A stretch of DNA of 64,000 nucleotides from Epinephelus fuscoguttatus (Eukaryota > Chordata > Actinopteri > Perciformes > Serranidae): assembly GCF_011397635.1 (NCBI RefSeq), contig NC_064765.1, forward strand, positions 31,152,632-31,216,631. Reading direction: 5' to 3'. Of this stretch, positions 26,705-39,132 are shown one piece after another. The notes beneath the pieces are model-generated. The model saw only the letters and a list, made by a program, of their open reading frames with translations, did not search any database and had not been told where the DNA came from. Numbering within the stretch: the first letter of the stretch is position 1; each line of letters opens with the position of its first letter. The position numbers were made by a program, and so were the translations under genes.

Positions 26705-29700
26705 ATGAAGCGGCGCAATGCGGACTGCAGCAAACTCCGACGGCCGTTAAAACGGAACCGAATCACTGAGGGTATATACGGCAGGTAACTTATATGGAGC
26801 CTGACGAAGGGGTCTTCTTCACGACAATAATGGGGGGCACTCAGTGGGGATGCTGGCGGCTTGATAGCTGCAGAATGTGAAACTTCCTGACGCTACCATT
26901 GATGTCAATGAACTGCCACTGCTAGCTAGCTTATTAACCTAGCTAACTGCTAGTGATAGCGTAGTGTATGCTAGCGGTATGTTTTCGTTGTACATTAGCA
27001 GGTAACGTTAGCTGTTAAGCTAGCCATAGCGCTAGGCCCCAAAACAGCCTGTTTTGAACCTTGTCATAAGGTCTCTGTTACAACAACGCTACTGTTTGAA
27101 ATACGTTGTAGTGGATTTTTGGGCACTAATTAAATAACCCTGACTAGCCGCCTTTGCCCACTTTAGTCATTTACTCGCTTCCCTGTTAACTAAGGTAACT
27201 TCTGTTAGCTAGCACAACAGCAGCTTTGCTGGTCGTTTCTAACTTCACCACATGCGCCTGTTTATCCAGTAATAGCTTAACACATGTTAACATTAACTGT
27301 AGACATGGGTTGATAAGATTGTAGTCTGTTTGTTTGACTTCTGAAGACCTTGTGTGGCATTACCCAGATAACTTACAGTTACTTAATTTTCCTTCACAGT
27401 CACACCTGACAGGTTCCACTTCTATGTGACTTCCTACATATCTGATAAACCAAACGTTAAAGGCCACTAGTTACACACGTGGCACCTAGACATAGAGATG
27501 TGGGGCAGTTCTTGAATTATTGAACAGCTTGCCCATCACAACACAACAGTCATGCTTTGAGATCAAAGAACACCCCTACTGTGTTACTTTGAGGTCTAAG
27601 TACTGTAAGACAAAAATGTCAGCTGCGATCATATACATCTATTTTATTAAACTGACATGAATTGTGGCTCCAGGAAAGAACCAGCAACGAATTGCAACAT
27701 TCTGTGTTTATGTGTGATCTCCACAACCCTTGAGAAATTCACACGCTGTAGTTTGGCACCATTGCTATGTGCAAATGTTTAATGCAGCACCACATAAGAA
27801 CATGTCAAAGTGCAGACATAGACGTCTCCAGAATGTTTTCACAAGTCTCATAAATTTTGGTGTACTTGTTCTGTTTGAGGAGTTGCATTTTACAACGTCA
27901 GCTGCTTAGAGTAAGTGCAGTGTGCACAGGCATTTCATCTGTCAAGCAGCAGCAATAGGCTCCAGACATGCATCTTACACTTGATTCACACACACCCACG
28001 CATACACTTAGATTAAAGCTGAATCTCTTTTGAAGTATGATGATTTGCAATATATACTCACTGTAAGGGGCACCATTCTTAATAACACAAATCACATCAT
28101 TATTATAAAAAAACACTGTGTAATGCTGTGTTTAATTTGTTTTCCAGAACATCTTATGTAATCCAATTTTTCTAATTTTTAGTACCTTCCTGTACCTGAA
28201 GTTCCTGGTGGTGTGGGCGCTGGTGCTACTGGCAGACTTTGTTCTGGAGTTCAGATTTGAGTACCTCTGGCCATTCTGGCTCTTCATCCGGAGCGTGTAC
28301 GACTCCTTTAGATACCAGGGGCTGGTGAGTGGCAATGTCTTTGTATTTATAATGATTTATAAGTGAATAAAGAATATAGCCCTTTTCAACCTTTTATTTT
28401 TCTCTGTTCACCAATCAACGTGCAGAGGTTGCACTAAATAAACAATACAGGCGCGCTTTAATTATGGATTTAATTTATCATCCTGTTAAGATTTTTCCAG
28501 TGAGATGCCTTCAGCACAGTAACGCTGCTGTGACACTTGCTGTATTGACATGTGAAATTAAGAAACCAGGTTATTACTTCCTTTCTGTGGTAGCTTTATC
28601 TCTTAAATGTCTTGTGAACAAGAAGTTAACAGTAGCTAGACCGCAGTGTGATGCAGTAAAATGAAAGATTTGTACACGTAGTGGTGCATCTTTGTATCCT
28701 AAGTAATTAAATCCAAAATTAGACTAAATTTGAAAAGTAAAAATTCTAAATATTGTTATTTATTTGCCTTAGACGAACTGTTAATGGTTATTTGTAAAAT
28801 ATGGACACATGCATACAGTAAGACAAAAGTGTTTCTCACACTAGAGCACCTGTATTATCACTGCATCGTCAGTCCACGTGTTGTGACCTAAATGTAAACA
28901 GCTTAATGCAGTGGCATTATTTGTCAGTTATAAACTAGAGATATGTAAGCTTTGATTCAAAGATGTGATTTCTTGTCTCACCTGATTCCTCCTATTAATC
29001 AGATTTCTTGTATGCATGTTAATGTAATCAGTTACGTAGTTAGGAAGATGAACAGTGATACTAAAGAATAAAAGTCAGATGATATCCTTTCAGAATCACA
29101 GAATAACTGACAAGATAGTAACATTGATTCTGAGATAGCCAAACCCAAACAAAATGAGAAGAATCTTTTGAGGGACTTGGGAGGTGACCAGGGATGATAA
29201 ACTGGAGAGAGCAGCTCTAAATATCAGAGAGTGCTGCTGCAGGTGTACAAAGGATAATGCATTTCAGATAAAACAAATCTGATCCTTCAGTCAGTTTGCT
29301 GTTAGTTCAGTTGAGTTCTACTGCGTTCTCAAAACTGACAAATTGTTTTTCATCGTTATCTTGTTTGCTGCCTCCTAGGATCACAACTCTAATCTGACAT
29401 AGTATGCAAACTACAGATCTGATCAGGCTTGCGAGTCATTCATTTTCTTGTCGATCTAAATTTTGTATGCTTTTCATAGTTTTATTTTGCTCTGAGTCCA
29501 TTATTGAAGCCGTGCAGCCCGTTCTTGAAATGCATTGTGTAGGTGTGTGTTTGTTGGTATGTCTGTCTCTCACAGAGATGCAAAAAAAGGGAGAACCAAA
29601 AATGTAATATTTGCATAACCTTTCGTGATAGAATTCATCAATGAAATATAAAGCAAAATCGGGACAAAAAAGGCACTATATGGCAGCTAACCCTTCTGTG

Positions 29701-32700
29701 AACATCTCAGGCTGGTTGTTAGCCTGTAAATATTTCCCTTTTGAGGTAATGCTTTAGGTTTGAGCATGAAATACTAATGTGTAAAAACAACCTACATCTT
29801 TCCTTGCTGCACATGATGCTGGTGTATCATAACCACCTCTCCTCTCCCCACCAGGCCTTTTCAGTATTCTTTGTGTGTGTGGCGTTTACCTCGGACATCA
29901 TTTGCCTCCTCTTCATCCCAGTGCAATGGCTATTCTTCGCTGCCAGTACCTATGTGTGGGTGCAGTATGTTTGGCACACAGGTAAGGCCCCTCCAATGTA
30001 TTATAGGTGTTTTGATATTTGTTAGTATAAATGCTGCATATGAGAAATTGGAAAAGGCCAGTGATGAACTTGGCTCCTGCTGTAACATTAGTCATATTTG
30101 TCTCTACATTAGTTCTGTTTAACAATGCAAACAAAAGAAAGAAGGAAGAGGTTTTCTGTGTATTCCCGCGATACACGGATAAATAATTCTTATAAGTCGT
30201 AGGCCACACTGATTCTTAGAACTTGCACTATTTTATGTCGCTCATCTACTTAGTGCTTCAGGGAAAAGCAGGTGTGAAAAGCGTTGTGCAATACCCATGC
30301 GTATTGTGTTATCTTATTTACAAATAATTGGCTTGCTTCGTAGAATTTTGCATGCTGAGTGTAAGTGAGCTGCACTCTGCGGATTAGTTGTCAGTCTGAT
30401 TTAGCGGCATCCCCCTGCGTTGACCAAAGGCCAGGTGTCAGATGGAAATCTTAGTGCCAGCTGGGGGAGGGAGAAACACGGAGTGGTCCCCAGTTGCTTT
30501 TTGAGCCTTCCAACTTCACTCACCAGTGACATTCACTGTAAGAGTATTAATATCACTTACCACTCCACAACCTGCTAGTGACAGTGTCTTGCAGTTTATT
30601 GCAGCCAAGGAGACAATGGGTAGCGGCTGTATCCTGACCGACCCGTGTGTTTGGTGATAATGCTGTATCAATGAAGATTCATGTAGAGTGTAGAGAAGTT
30701 TAAGGTTTGTGTAGAATGATGGTCTACCTGTTGTAACTGTGTGTGAGAGGGAGGAGGACAGGTATGCATGTATGCATCAAGTGCTCACTCTCATGGCAAA
30801 ATTTTGGGCAGGTGCTGTTTCATCAGATGAAATTTGACATTCCCTGATGAATTTCAGTACAATGGAGAGAGTGGTATTTTGGAAGGCTGGACCAGTTACA
30901 ATTAAGCTGCAGACAAAAATATAAATATAAAACATATTTGATAACAAGCAGGATGTGTGAGATAAGATCAGGAGCACAGTAGTGACTCTAACAGCAGGGG
31001 GAGGATGGAATCCTTAAAGACTTTGCCAATATTTGTACTCTCAAAAGTTTGTTTGGGAAAGTCACATCGGTTGCTACACTGTTTAGTGGGCACCAGGGCC
31101 AAGTCAGCAATGCTTGGCATCCATTCCTCAAAATATTATTCTGTGGTAAAGATAAGCTTAGGCACATTGTTGTTACACAGACAGACAAGTAAGAACTTTC
31201 CCTGAACATAGAAAAAAATAAAAAGTAAGTAAAACATAAATATAACAAATGAATATATTTAGGTAGTACCGTGTGAAAGATTAAGTCAGATAGTTTATTG
31301 ACCTTTCAGCATTATCACGGGTTCATTAAGACATTTAAAAACACTAAATTATTTTGCTGTTATAATATGACATCAATACAAAATAGACCATGAAATTTAA
31401 AATAGACTAAAAATTTACTGTTACTATAAATCATCAATACTAAGTACACTGCAACTTTACAAATAGACCCAAATTTAAAAATTGCTATTACCTAAGCTAA
31501 AAACTAACAACTGTCATCACAAATCTAAAATTTGCTGTCATTTAGGAGTACGTATTGGGGACTGGTGATCTTCTGTCTCTCTCAGTTCGATATCTTGGGA
31601 TAGTCAGTTTGTTTGAGTTCCTTTTCTGATGACCTGTGAGCTCCCTGAGGGGAGGTAGCCAGTCACTGAAGTTGGACATAAGCAGTTTTCTGGTTAAGTC
31701 AAGACACAGTTGAGTGTGTCTCTCTGCTAAAGTACACAGTCTGAGAGTGCAGAGAGCCTCCGAGGACCCCGAGTATCTCTGGCCAAGTCTGATTTTACAA
31801 GCACGTTTCTGTGTACTTTCCAGCTTTGTAGTCTGGTCTACAGTCAAAGAACTGTGCCAGAGAGTGACTGCATACTCAGGCATTGAACGCATGCAGTCTG
31901 TGTAGATGGCAACTAGCTCAGGGTTTTTAACACCAGTTTTCTTCAGGCAACGCAGAGAAAAATGCTCGCTGTTGGCTGAGGTCAGCATGGGACACACCTG
32001 ACTGTCCAATCACAAGTGAAGCTGGATGGTTACCCCCAGGACTTTGATTTTGTGACAGGCCTCCAGTATGTTCTGGTCAGTGGAGAGAATCGACAAGGCT
32101 GGCGTGCATCTCATGCCGGTGACATGAGTGAACAATGACCAACCATCCTGTGCCAACTTTGACAGTTTTGGGTACTCGTTGCTATGGATACAGTTCAGGC
32201 AGTAGTGATGTTCAATTCCCTATCTATAACATATTTTTCCTCCTTTTTTTCAGAGAGAGGTGTCTGTCTGCCCACTGTGTCTCTGTGGATACTCTTTGTG
32301 TACATAGAGGCAGCCATCAGATTCAAAGACCTGAAGAACTTCCATGTGGACTTGTGTCGTCCTTTTGCTGCACACTGGTGAGCCACTGTTCTGTTTTTAC
32401 CAGGTGGAAAGCTCCACTTGAGAGACCTGCTTTGACTGAGAGGCATGTCTAGGTTTGGTGCTGAATATATCAGCATGGTAGAGAGATACGATGAAGACAG
32501 CATTGTATTGACTAATCTAAATCTTTACACAGCTTAATTCATTACTGCACAACATCAGCAATGTCACATGATTAGTTATGTGGTGGGCCACATGCCTCTT
32601 TTTTTCTCATTTTCATGATAAATCAGTTTAAAGCTGGATTCCCTGAATGCTCTAAAGAATACATGCACTTCAGTGTGCCTTACTGTATAAATGGGAACTG

Positions 32701-35700
32701 TATGAAGACCTTTATATTTGCCCCTGTATATTTGCACTCTTCCCACTTTTATTGCAACTGCTGCACAGCTCTTTTCCTCTGGATAAATAAAGCTTTATCG
32801 CTTATCTTTCAGGAAGTATAGAGATATTTACTGTGCCATGATCAAATGCAGTGCGCCACAGAAGACTTTATGTTTGCATATTGGTTTCTGAGTTTATTTT
32901 AAAAAAAACCCAAAACAATAAAAAAAACAGGTCTGAGGTTCCTGTTGGATTCTCCCCAGGACTCAATTTGCATTTTTATGAAAAGTCCTGAAAGTGGTTT
33001 AAAGTAGCACCTTAACAGTGTAAAGTCATAAATTGTGTAACGCTAAGAGAGGTCTGCAATTTTAAATCTAAGAAGTTCCTTAGAGAAGGATTTGGATGTG
33101 TTAACCTGAATTACATTCAAATAAAGAATTCTAAATAATTGATAACCTAAGTGCATTTTTGTAGCAGTGAACTTGATCGATGAGTTGTTTTGACCCAAGA
33201 GAAGACTTATGAGTGTGCTTCTTGTGTCTGTCTCTGTAGCATTGGCTACCCAGTGGTCACGCTGGGCTTCGGCTTCAAGAGTTATGTAAGCTATAAGATG
33301 CGCCTTCGGAAGCAGAAGGAGGTGCAGAAGGAGAACGAGTTTTACATGCAGCTCCTGCAGCAGGCTCTGCCTCCAGAGCAACAGATGCTTCAGAGGCAAG
33401 AGCGAGAAGCAGAAGAAGGTAAGATTCAAACACACACATACATACTGTATGCACATGTGAAGCACACGGTTCTGGAAAGTCAAGGCTCACGCACACTATC
33501 TACTAAGACTGAATAACAAAATCATATTATTTGATAAATTACACATGTAAGAATCACGAAATTAAACTTTCTTCAAATAGGTATTGTGTTATCTTGTCTA
33601 ACTGTTTGGTTAGCTAGCTCACTGCCTTGAGTCAGTAGGTGTTTTTGGACAGGAGAAACTTTTTCATAGTCCTAAGAACCCCTTGTTTTATTGTGTCTGC
33701 ACCGCAGGAACTAGGAACACTTATAGTTCTTGGAATGGCATTTTCAGGGACTTTTTGTGGTTCCTGTTTCAGAGTAGGTACTCTACCAGCACAAGAGGAA
33801 CCAAGGGTGTTGTGAGTGTATCAGATGTAAATGTACATTTTTGGGTGCACACAGCCAATGCAGCATCTGCAACCACCATTTTTAAAAAAACCCATTTGCC
33901 ATGTAAACAACACAAAACACAAACAACAGCTTGTAATGAAAAAGAAATCATCAAGTAGAACAACAGAAGTGAATATATATACACTCAGTGAAGTCCAGAC
34001 CTCACTGAGTATATATGCGATGGTGGAAATACAATATCATTTTGACACGTCAAAGCGAAAAGTAGTGTTGCCATACCAACTGCCTGCTGGCTTACAGAAT
34101 GCCACTTCAGCGTTCCTATTGGTGGTGCAAATGCAAATAGAGAAAGTTGAAGTTGTGTAGTTCTTGGGAGAGCTCTTGAGTGGGCAGTTCCTTACATGGA
34201 GTTCCCAAAACTGCTTGGTCCAAAAATGGCTAGTGATGATGCATTTCTGGATTTAGTAGTTGAATGATCTGCCAGTCATTTTGTGTCAGTCAGGACTGTT
34301 GACAAAGATGGCAGGTAGCCATCAGACAGTTCTAAGCAAAGGCATTAATGCCCATGGATATGGTTAGGTTTTGTGTTGGGCCCAGGAGAAACAGTTCCCA
34401 AAAAGGTAGACCCTGGAAACAGAACAATATTTGAAATCACGACCAGGCTTAGTCTGTCATGAATCTGTCCTGTCAAACAGCTCAACATTACTCCAATGCA
34501 CATTTGCAGAATTTCCCTCCCTATCCAAAGTCTGTGGTTGCAGGTGTCCCTGCCTCACAGGGTAAGTAAACACAACATGCACATAATGATCATAAGAGGA
34601 TCTGGTCATTGGGTGTGATTTTGAAAGGAGCTCACAGAGCAAAGAAGTTAGTGGAAAATTGCAACCAGCAAAGGAGTTTTCACCAGTCAAACAATAAGAA
34701 AAGGATGACTTGAAATGCAACACAGCTGTGTGGTTTGTTGTGCAGTGTCAGACAAAGACTGTCCATTTCACACAAGTAACACTTAAGGAACACGTGAATC
34801 CTCAGTCAGTGCTCACACTGATTACATAACATCATGTTTCAGATATTGAGAATTACACACTTGTCAAGAGAGGATAGAGAATGTTAGGAGTATCTTTAAG
34901 ATGTAGTGTCATGGTGGTTTTATATATATATATATATATATAGTTCATATGTATTCCCTTCATTTCTCTTTATTAATACAGCGGCGGCAGCAGCTAAAGG
35001 AATATCAGAAGTGGACACACCTCCAGTGTCACAGAATGGCGCCCCAGCCAATAAAAAGACATCGGCACCACTGCCGGAGTTAGAGTATAGAGAAAAAGGG
35101 AAAGAGGGAAGGGGTGGCGGGGAGGCTAAAAAGCAACACAACAGCAACAGCATCCTGCCATCATCAGTGGACTCTAAACTCCAAGAGATGGAGTATATGG
35201 AGAACCATATGAATAACAAGAGACTGACCACAGAGCTGGGCAGCACAGAGAACCTGTTGCTTAAAGAGGACAACAATTCCTCCTGCAGCTCCTCATCCTC
35301 CTCCTCCTCCAAAAACTACAAAAATGCTAGCAGCAATGCCGCGACGCTTAACTCCTCGCCCCGCGGCCATAGTGCCACCAACGGCAGCGTGCCCTCCTCT
35401 GCACCATCATCCTCCTCTTCCATGGGGAAGAATGAGAAGAAGCACAAATTAGCAGTGGGGAAGGGGACGTCGGGCGGCTCCCACAGGGATCCTACGGACA
35501 ACTGTATCCCCAACAACCAGCTGAGCAAGCCAGAAGCACTTGTTAGGTAAGAAACTCATGCTCAGACACAGATGATTATATTAAGATGCCATACTAACAA
35601 ACTATGACACTAGTTGTCACATTAGATAGACTACTAGGAAAGTAGTCTATCTAAATGTTTGATAATGAAGGAGCGCTGCATTACGAGAAAAGCCTGCATC

Positions 35701-38700
35701 AGAGCTGACCTTTGATGGTTTCCTGTGATATTCTGTCGTGTCCTGTAGCCCTGTGGTATTTTGTATAATATCTCTGGTCAGCAGAGTAGTGTCAGGGTGG
35801 ATCTGATGAGGCATAGAGGTTTGAACAGGATTCAGACAACCTCTCACCTCCAGCATGAACAGAATACTTAAGTTCAGAGCCTTTCATCTCATGGTAGTAC
35901 TTTCAAAGCATGATGTGTGTTTTTTTGCTTGCTTTTTCTTGCATCGCTTGCTGCTTCACTTGCGTATCATTAACTGAAACTCTTTTGCAGGCTGCTGTTT
36001 ATTTTATGGTTTGTTTGTTTAATGCTTCGCAGAACCAAGTGATTCCAATGTTTTTATGGAGCACCAGTTACATTTTGACAGCTTGTGCACCTGGAGCAAA
36101 CAAACAAGGATCAGAAATTGATGGTGCTTTATATAACCCAAACAGGTCCATCCAAAAAAAAAAGCCTGCATAAGGCCTTATTCTGATAACCTTGTGACAT
36201 CCTTAGTTGTGAAACCACATATTGCAAACAGATGGTCATTAAGATTGTCTCTTGCTGGTGTGATTAAATTGGGCTGAGAGTGTTGAAAAATGTAATGTCA
36301 CTCTTTAGATGTTTGCTGTCTTTTGCACACAACATGGTAGAATGCTGATGATTTTTTTTTTGTTTGTTTTTAAGGGAGTCATCTCTCAGGTGTAAAAATG
36401 GGTTTACTGTTGGGTTGATGCTGACAGATAATCAGCAAAGTACTTTTGTTACCAATTTTTCTCGTTGACTGTCTCAGATGACAGCGATAAATCAACATAA
36501 ATTCACACTCTTATCTAACATCGAATTCCACGTTAAGGTCTTGGTACGTTTTTATCATAAATCTTCGACTCAAAGAAATAATGCTGAATCCTTGAAGAGG
36601 ACTGATGATATTCTATCCTGCGAGTAGCACATAGAAATGGTTCTAAAGATTCCTTCACCTACTTTCAATTCAGAATGAAGGCCATCGTCATTTCTGCAAC
36701 ACTTAAAAGCTTAAAGTAAACCTGTAGTTTTCTTGGTTGACTCATGTCACACTTTATTTAATTTATGAGTCTGTAAAGATTGAAAATGAACATGCTTTAA
36801 CCATAATAGTAATTAAATTATTGCTTTTCTGTGGCACCTGTTTGCGACAATGGTCCCCATAACCACTTAAATTGCGACGAGTATCGCAATCACAATATTT
36901 GTCAATATAATCACAATGTCTAACAGCATACATGTATCAATGTATATGATGTATGTATTAATCATGCTGAATGTTATGTAAGCAACATGTAATTGTGTCT
37001 CTCCTCTGTTCACTCTCTCACCCGGGACAGATTGGAGCAGGATGTTAAGAAGTTGAAGGCAGACCTGCAGGCCAGCCGGCAGGTTGAGCAGGACCTGCGC
37101 AGCCAGATTGGCTCACTGGGCAGCGCTGAGCGCTCCATACGCACTGAGCTGGGCCAGCTGCGCCAGGAGAACGAGCTGCTGCAAAACAAGTAAGTGGAGC
37201 TAGTATCAGTCGGATGAAACAGAGTCACACAAGTGATCGTATTTTTTAAAGGATCACTACTAACTAGGGAATTGCAGTTGCTGTTATAGTATAAAATTAA
37301 CACTGGCAAAAGAGCAGTTGTGAGCAGATAAATCATTTCAGTTTTACATTCACAAGCTAGCTTCTAACAGGACAATGTTTGTTAGAGGGTCCCTCAGATT
37401 GGGGCAGACTTTTCAATTAAATCACAAAAACAAACACTTAACATGGGCTGCTCAGGTATATTCAATACATGTGAAACAGTGATGGTTACGTAAAGCACCG
37501 GTAAGACATACTGATCCTGCCACTCTGTATATCCTGCTTGTTCATGTGCTCTTCAATGATACGTGTGTCTGTGCACTTGTAGGCTCCATAATGCCGTACA
37601 GGCAAAGCAAAAGGACAAACAGGCAGTGGGCCAACTGGAGAAGAGGCTGAAAGTAGAGCAGGAGGCTCGAGCCACCGCCGAGAAACAGCTCGCAGACGAA
37701 AAGAAACGAAAGAAGTTAGAGGAGGCCACAGCAGCCAGAGCAGTAGCACTAGCAGCAGCATCCAGGTAGGTGCACATCTGACATTTGACATCTAGTTTTC
37801 AATGAATAATTTACGCGTTGCTAGTTTCTATCAAGTTATCATCTGTTGTTATCATAAATTTACTACTTCTGAACCAACATTTTTCAGAGGGGAGTGCACA
37901 GACACGCTGCGGCGGCGGATCACTGAATTAGAAACAGAGTGTAAGAAACTAACAATGGATATCAAGCTAAAGGAGGACCAGATCAGAGAGCTTGAATTGA
38001 AAGTTCAGGTAAGGATTTTTTATTCATTAGAATATTTGTATGAATTGTTACTATCAAGTACAAAGTTTTACAAATATTATTGTGTTTTAATGCATTTGTC
38101 TCTTTGTTCATTTGGTCGTATGTAATGCCTTATGTCAGGAACAGTTGAAGAGTTACAGTGTGTGGTTTCAAACATACAATTTATCGGCAAGCTTTTTTGA
38201 TTCTGCTCAGTGATTCATAAAATCTTTGATTCCCTGAAATGTAACCTGTTGCAGTCTTGAGTAAATTGCCAGTTCTGCTTTTGTCAGTGCACACATATAG
38301 CTTTTGCAATGTTGAGAAAGCTTCACAAAAGACAGAAGTGATGCAGCAAAATGTAACATGCCCGTGTCAATATCATGACCAAGCATTTCCTGGACTTCTG
38401 TCTGATTTCAGGCAGTTAGTGTGCAGTGTACTTTTAAGGACATTTTTCATCCCCAGACATAGCTGCATAGTGAGCACTCCTCACTTTCACACTGCTCTCT
38501 TTAATAACATTTTTACACTACGTCAAGTCATCCCGTTTGCTTGGTGAAGGTGTCCAAAAGCATCCAGTCACAGACAGTACTCTCCTGACTTGACCCTAAC
38601 TGTATCTCTTCTCCTCCACCTGTCAGGAGCTTCATAAATATAAGGAGAATGAAAAAGACACAGAGGTGCTGATGTCGGCGCTGTCAGCCATGCAGGACAA

Positions 38701-39132
38701 GACCCAGCACCTTGAGAACAGTCTGAGTGCAGAGACCAGGATCAAACTGGACCTCTTCTCTGCACTGGGAGACGCCAAGAGACAGCTGGAGATTGCACAA
38801 GGTCAGTCTGATTTCCATGAACAACATATTCATTCACACATGATTACTGTGGGCACACCTACAAATATTTGGCACCATATTCTCAAAGTTAATTTGTTTT
38901 TGGACTAACCTGTTGATGTCTGCCTTCAGGTCAAATCCTGCAGAAGGACCAGGAGATAAAAGATCTGAAGCAGAAGATAGCCGAAGTGATGGCCGTCATG
39001 CCCAGCATCTCCTACACAGCCGACACCAGCAGCATGACCCCCGTGGCCCCGCACTACTCCTCCAAGTTCATGGACACCAATCCCTCCGGCCTAGACCCCA
39101 ACGCCTCCGTTTACCAGCCACTCAAAAAGTGA
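26705..39132 (+). CDS. maco1: Macoilin (MACO1/TMEM57)
   Basis: An ER-membrane protein with a long coiled-coil tail, linked to neuronal function in animals. Eleven coding exons: 26705-26784, 28183-28324, 29855-29981, 32254-32377, 33240-33418, 34982-35546, 37031-37189, 37583-37765, 37888-38008, 38627-38801 and 38930-39132. They join in frame to 685 aa (human 664). The start MKRRNADCSKLRRPLKRNRI is the family N-terminus. Hydrophobic spans: about residues 29-45 (FLYLKFLVVWALVLLADF), two in 76-115, one near 120-135, and one after C158 (IGYPVVTLGFGF). A low-complexity Ser/Asn-rich linker fills about 218-406, from the single large exon. The rest is charged heptad-like coiled coil, then the conserved ending SSKFMDTNPSGLD...QPLKK. 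Fish often have two maco1 copies; I cannot tell a from b. Intron 3 holds a LINE fragment, intron 5 a transposon-like repeat and intron 6 a hairpin. Confidence 0.97.
26921..27025. repeat. GCTAGC/GCTAAC/AACGTT word cluster in MACO1 intron 1
   Basis: Dense copies of short palindromic words (GCTAGCTAGC at 26921-26930, several AGCTAAC and TGCTAGC, GTAACGTTAGC near 27002) within about 100 bp, some 150 bp downstream of the first coding exon. The same words recur near the other gene starts in this window. Confidence 0.6.
31542..32120 (-). mobile_element. Non-LTR retrotransposon fragment (jockey/CR1-like reverse transcriptase C-terminus)
   Basis: Minus-strand translation gives KIKVLGVTIQLHL, then a stop codon, then SLRCLKKTGV, a PEYAVTLWHSSLTVDQTTKLE segment, QKRACKIRLGQRY and ERHTQLCLDLTRKLL, ending in RTERDRRSPVP. 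This order is the usual region C-terminal to the polymerase domain in LINEs of the jockey/CR1/L2 group. An in-frame TGA at the KVLGVT block and loss of the catalytic part show it is dead. It sits in MACO1 intron 3, ending about 130 bp before exon 4. Confidence 0.75.
33642..34226. mobile_element. Probable non-autonomous DNA element in MACO1 intron 5
   Basis: Outer ends are inverted copies of TTTTTGGAC, followed by looser matches around repeated AGTTCTTGGGA/AACTAGGAAC words. An internal near-perfect palindrome (33983-33995 with 33998-34010, 12 of 13 pairing) lies near the middle. No transposase or clear target duplication was found, so the limits are tentative. Confidence 0.35.
34919..34942. 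repeat. (TA)n microsatellite
   Basis: About 12 TA units ending 39 bp before MACO1 exon 6, close to the expected branch-point region. Confidence 0.9.
35622..35654. repeat. 14-bp perfect inverted repeat with 5-nt loop
   Basis: TTAGATAGACTACT at 35622-35635 is the exact reverse complement of 35641-35654, with AGGAA between them. It lies in MACO1 intron 6, 76 bp after exon 6. Confidence 0.85.

Noticed and set aside
34920-35528. Two antisense ORFs opposite MACO1 exon 6
   Set aside because: They are Glu/Leu-rich shadows of the Ser-rich linker codons; the sense strand is clearly macoilin.
36840-36960. Possible fragment of a TGCGACAATATC-type repeat in MACO1 intron 6
   Set aside because: Resembles inner parts of fish hAT MITEs but has no ends or target duplication that I can define.
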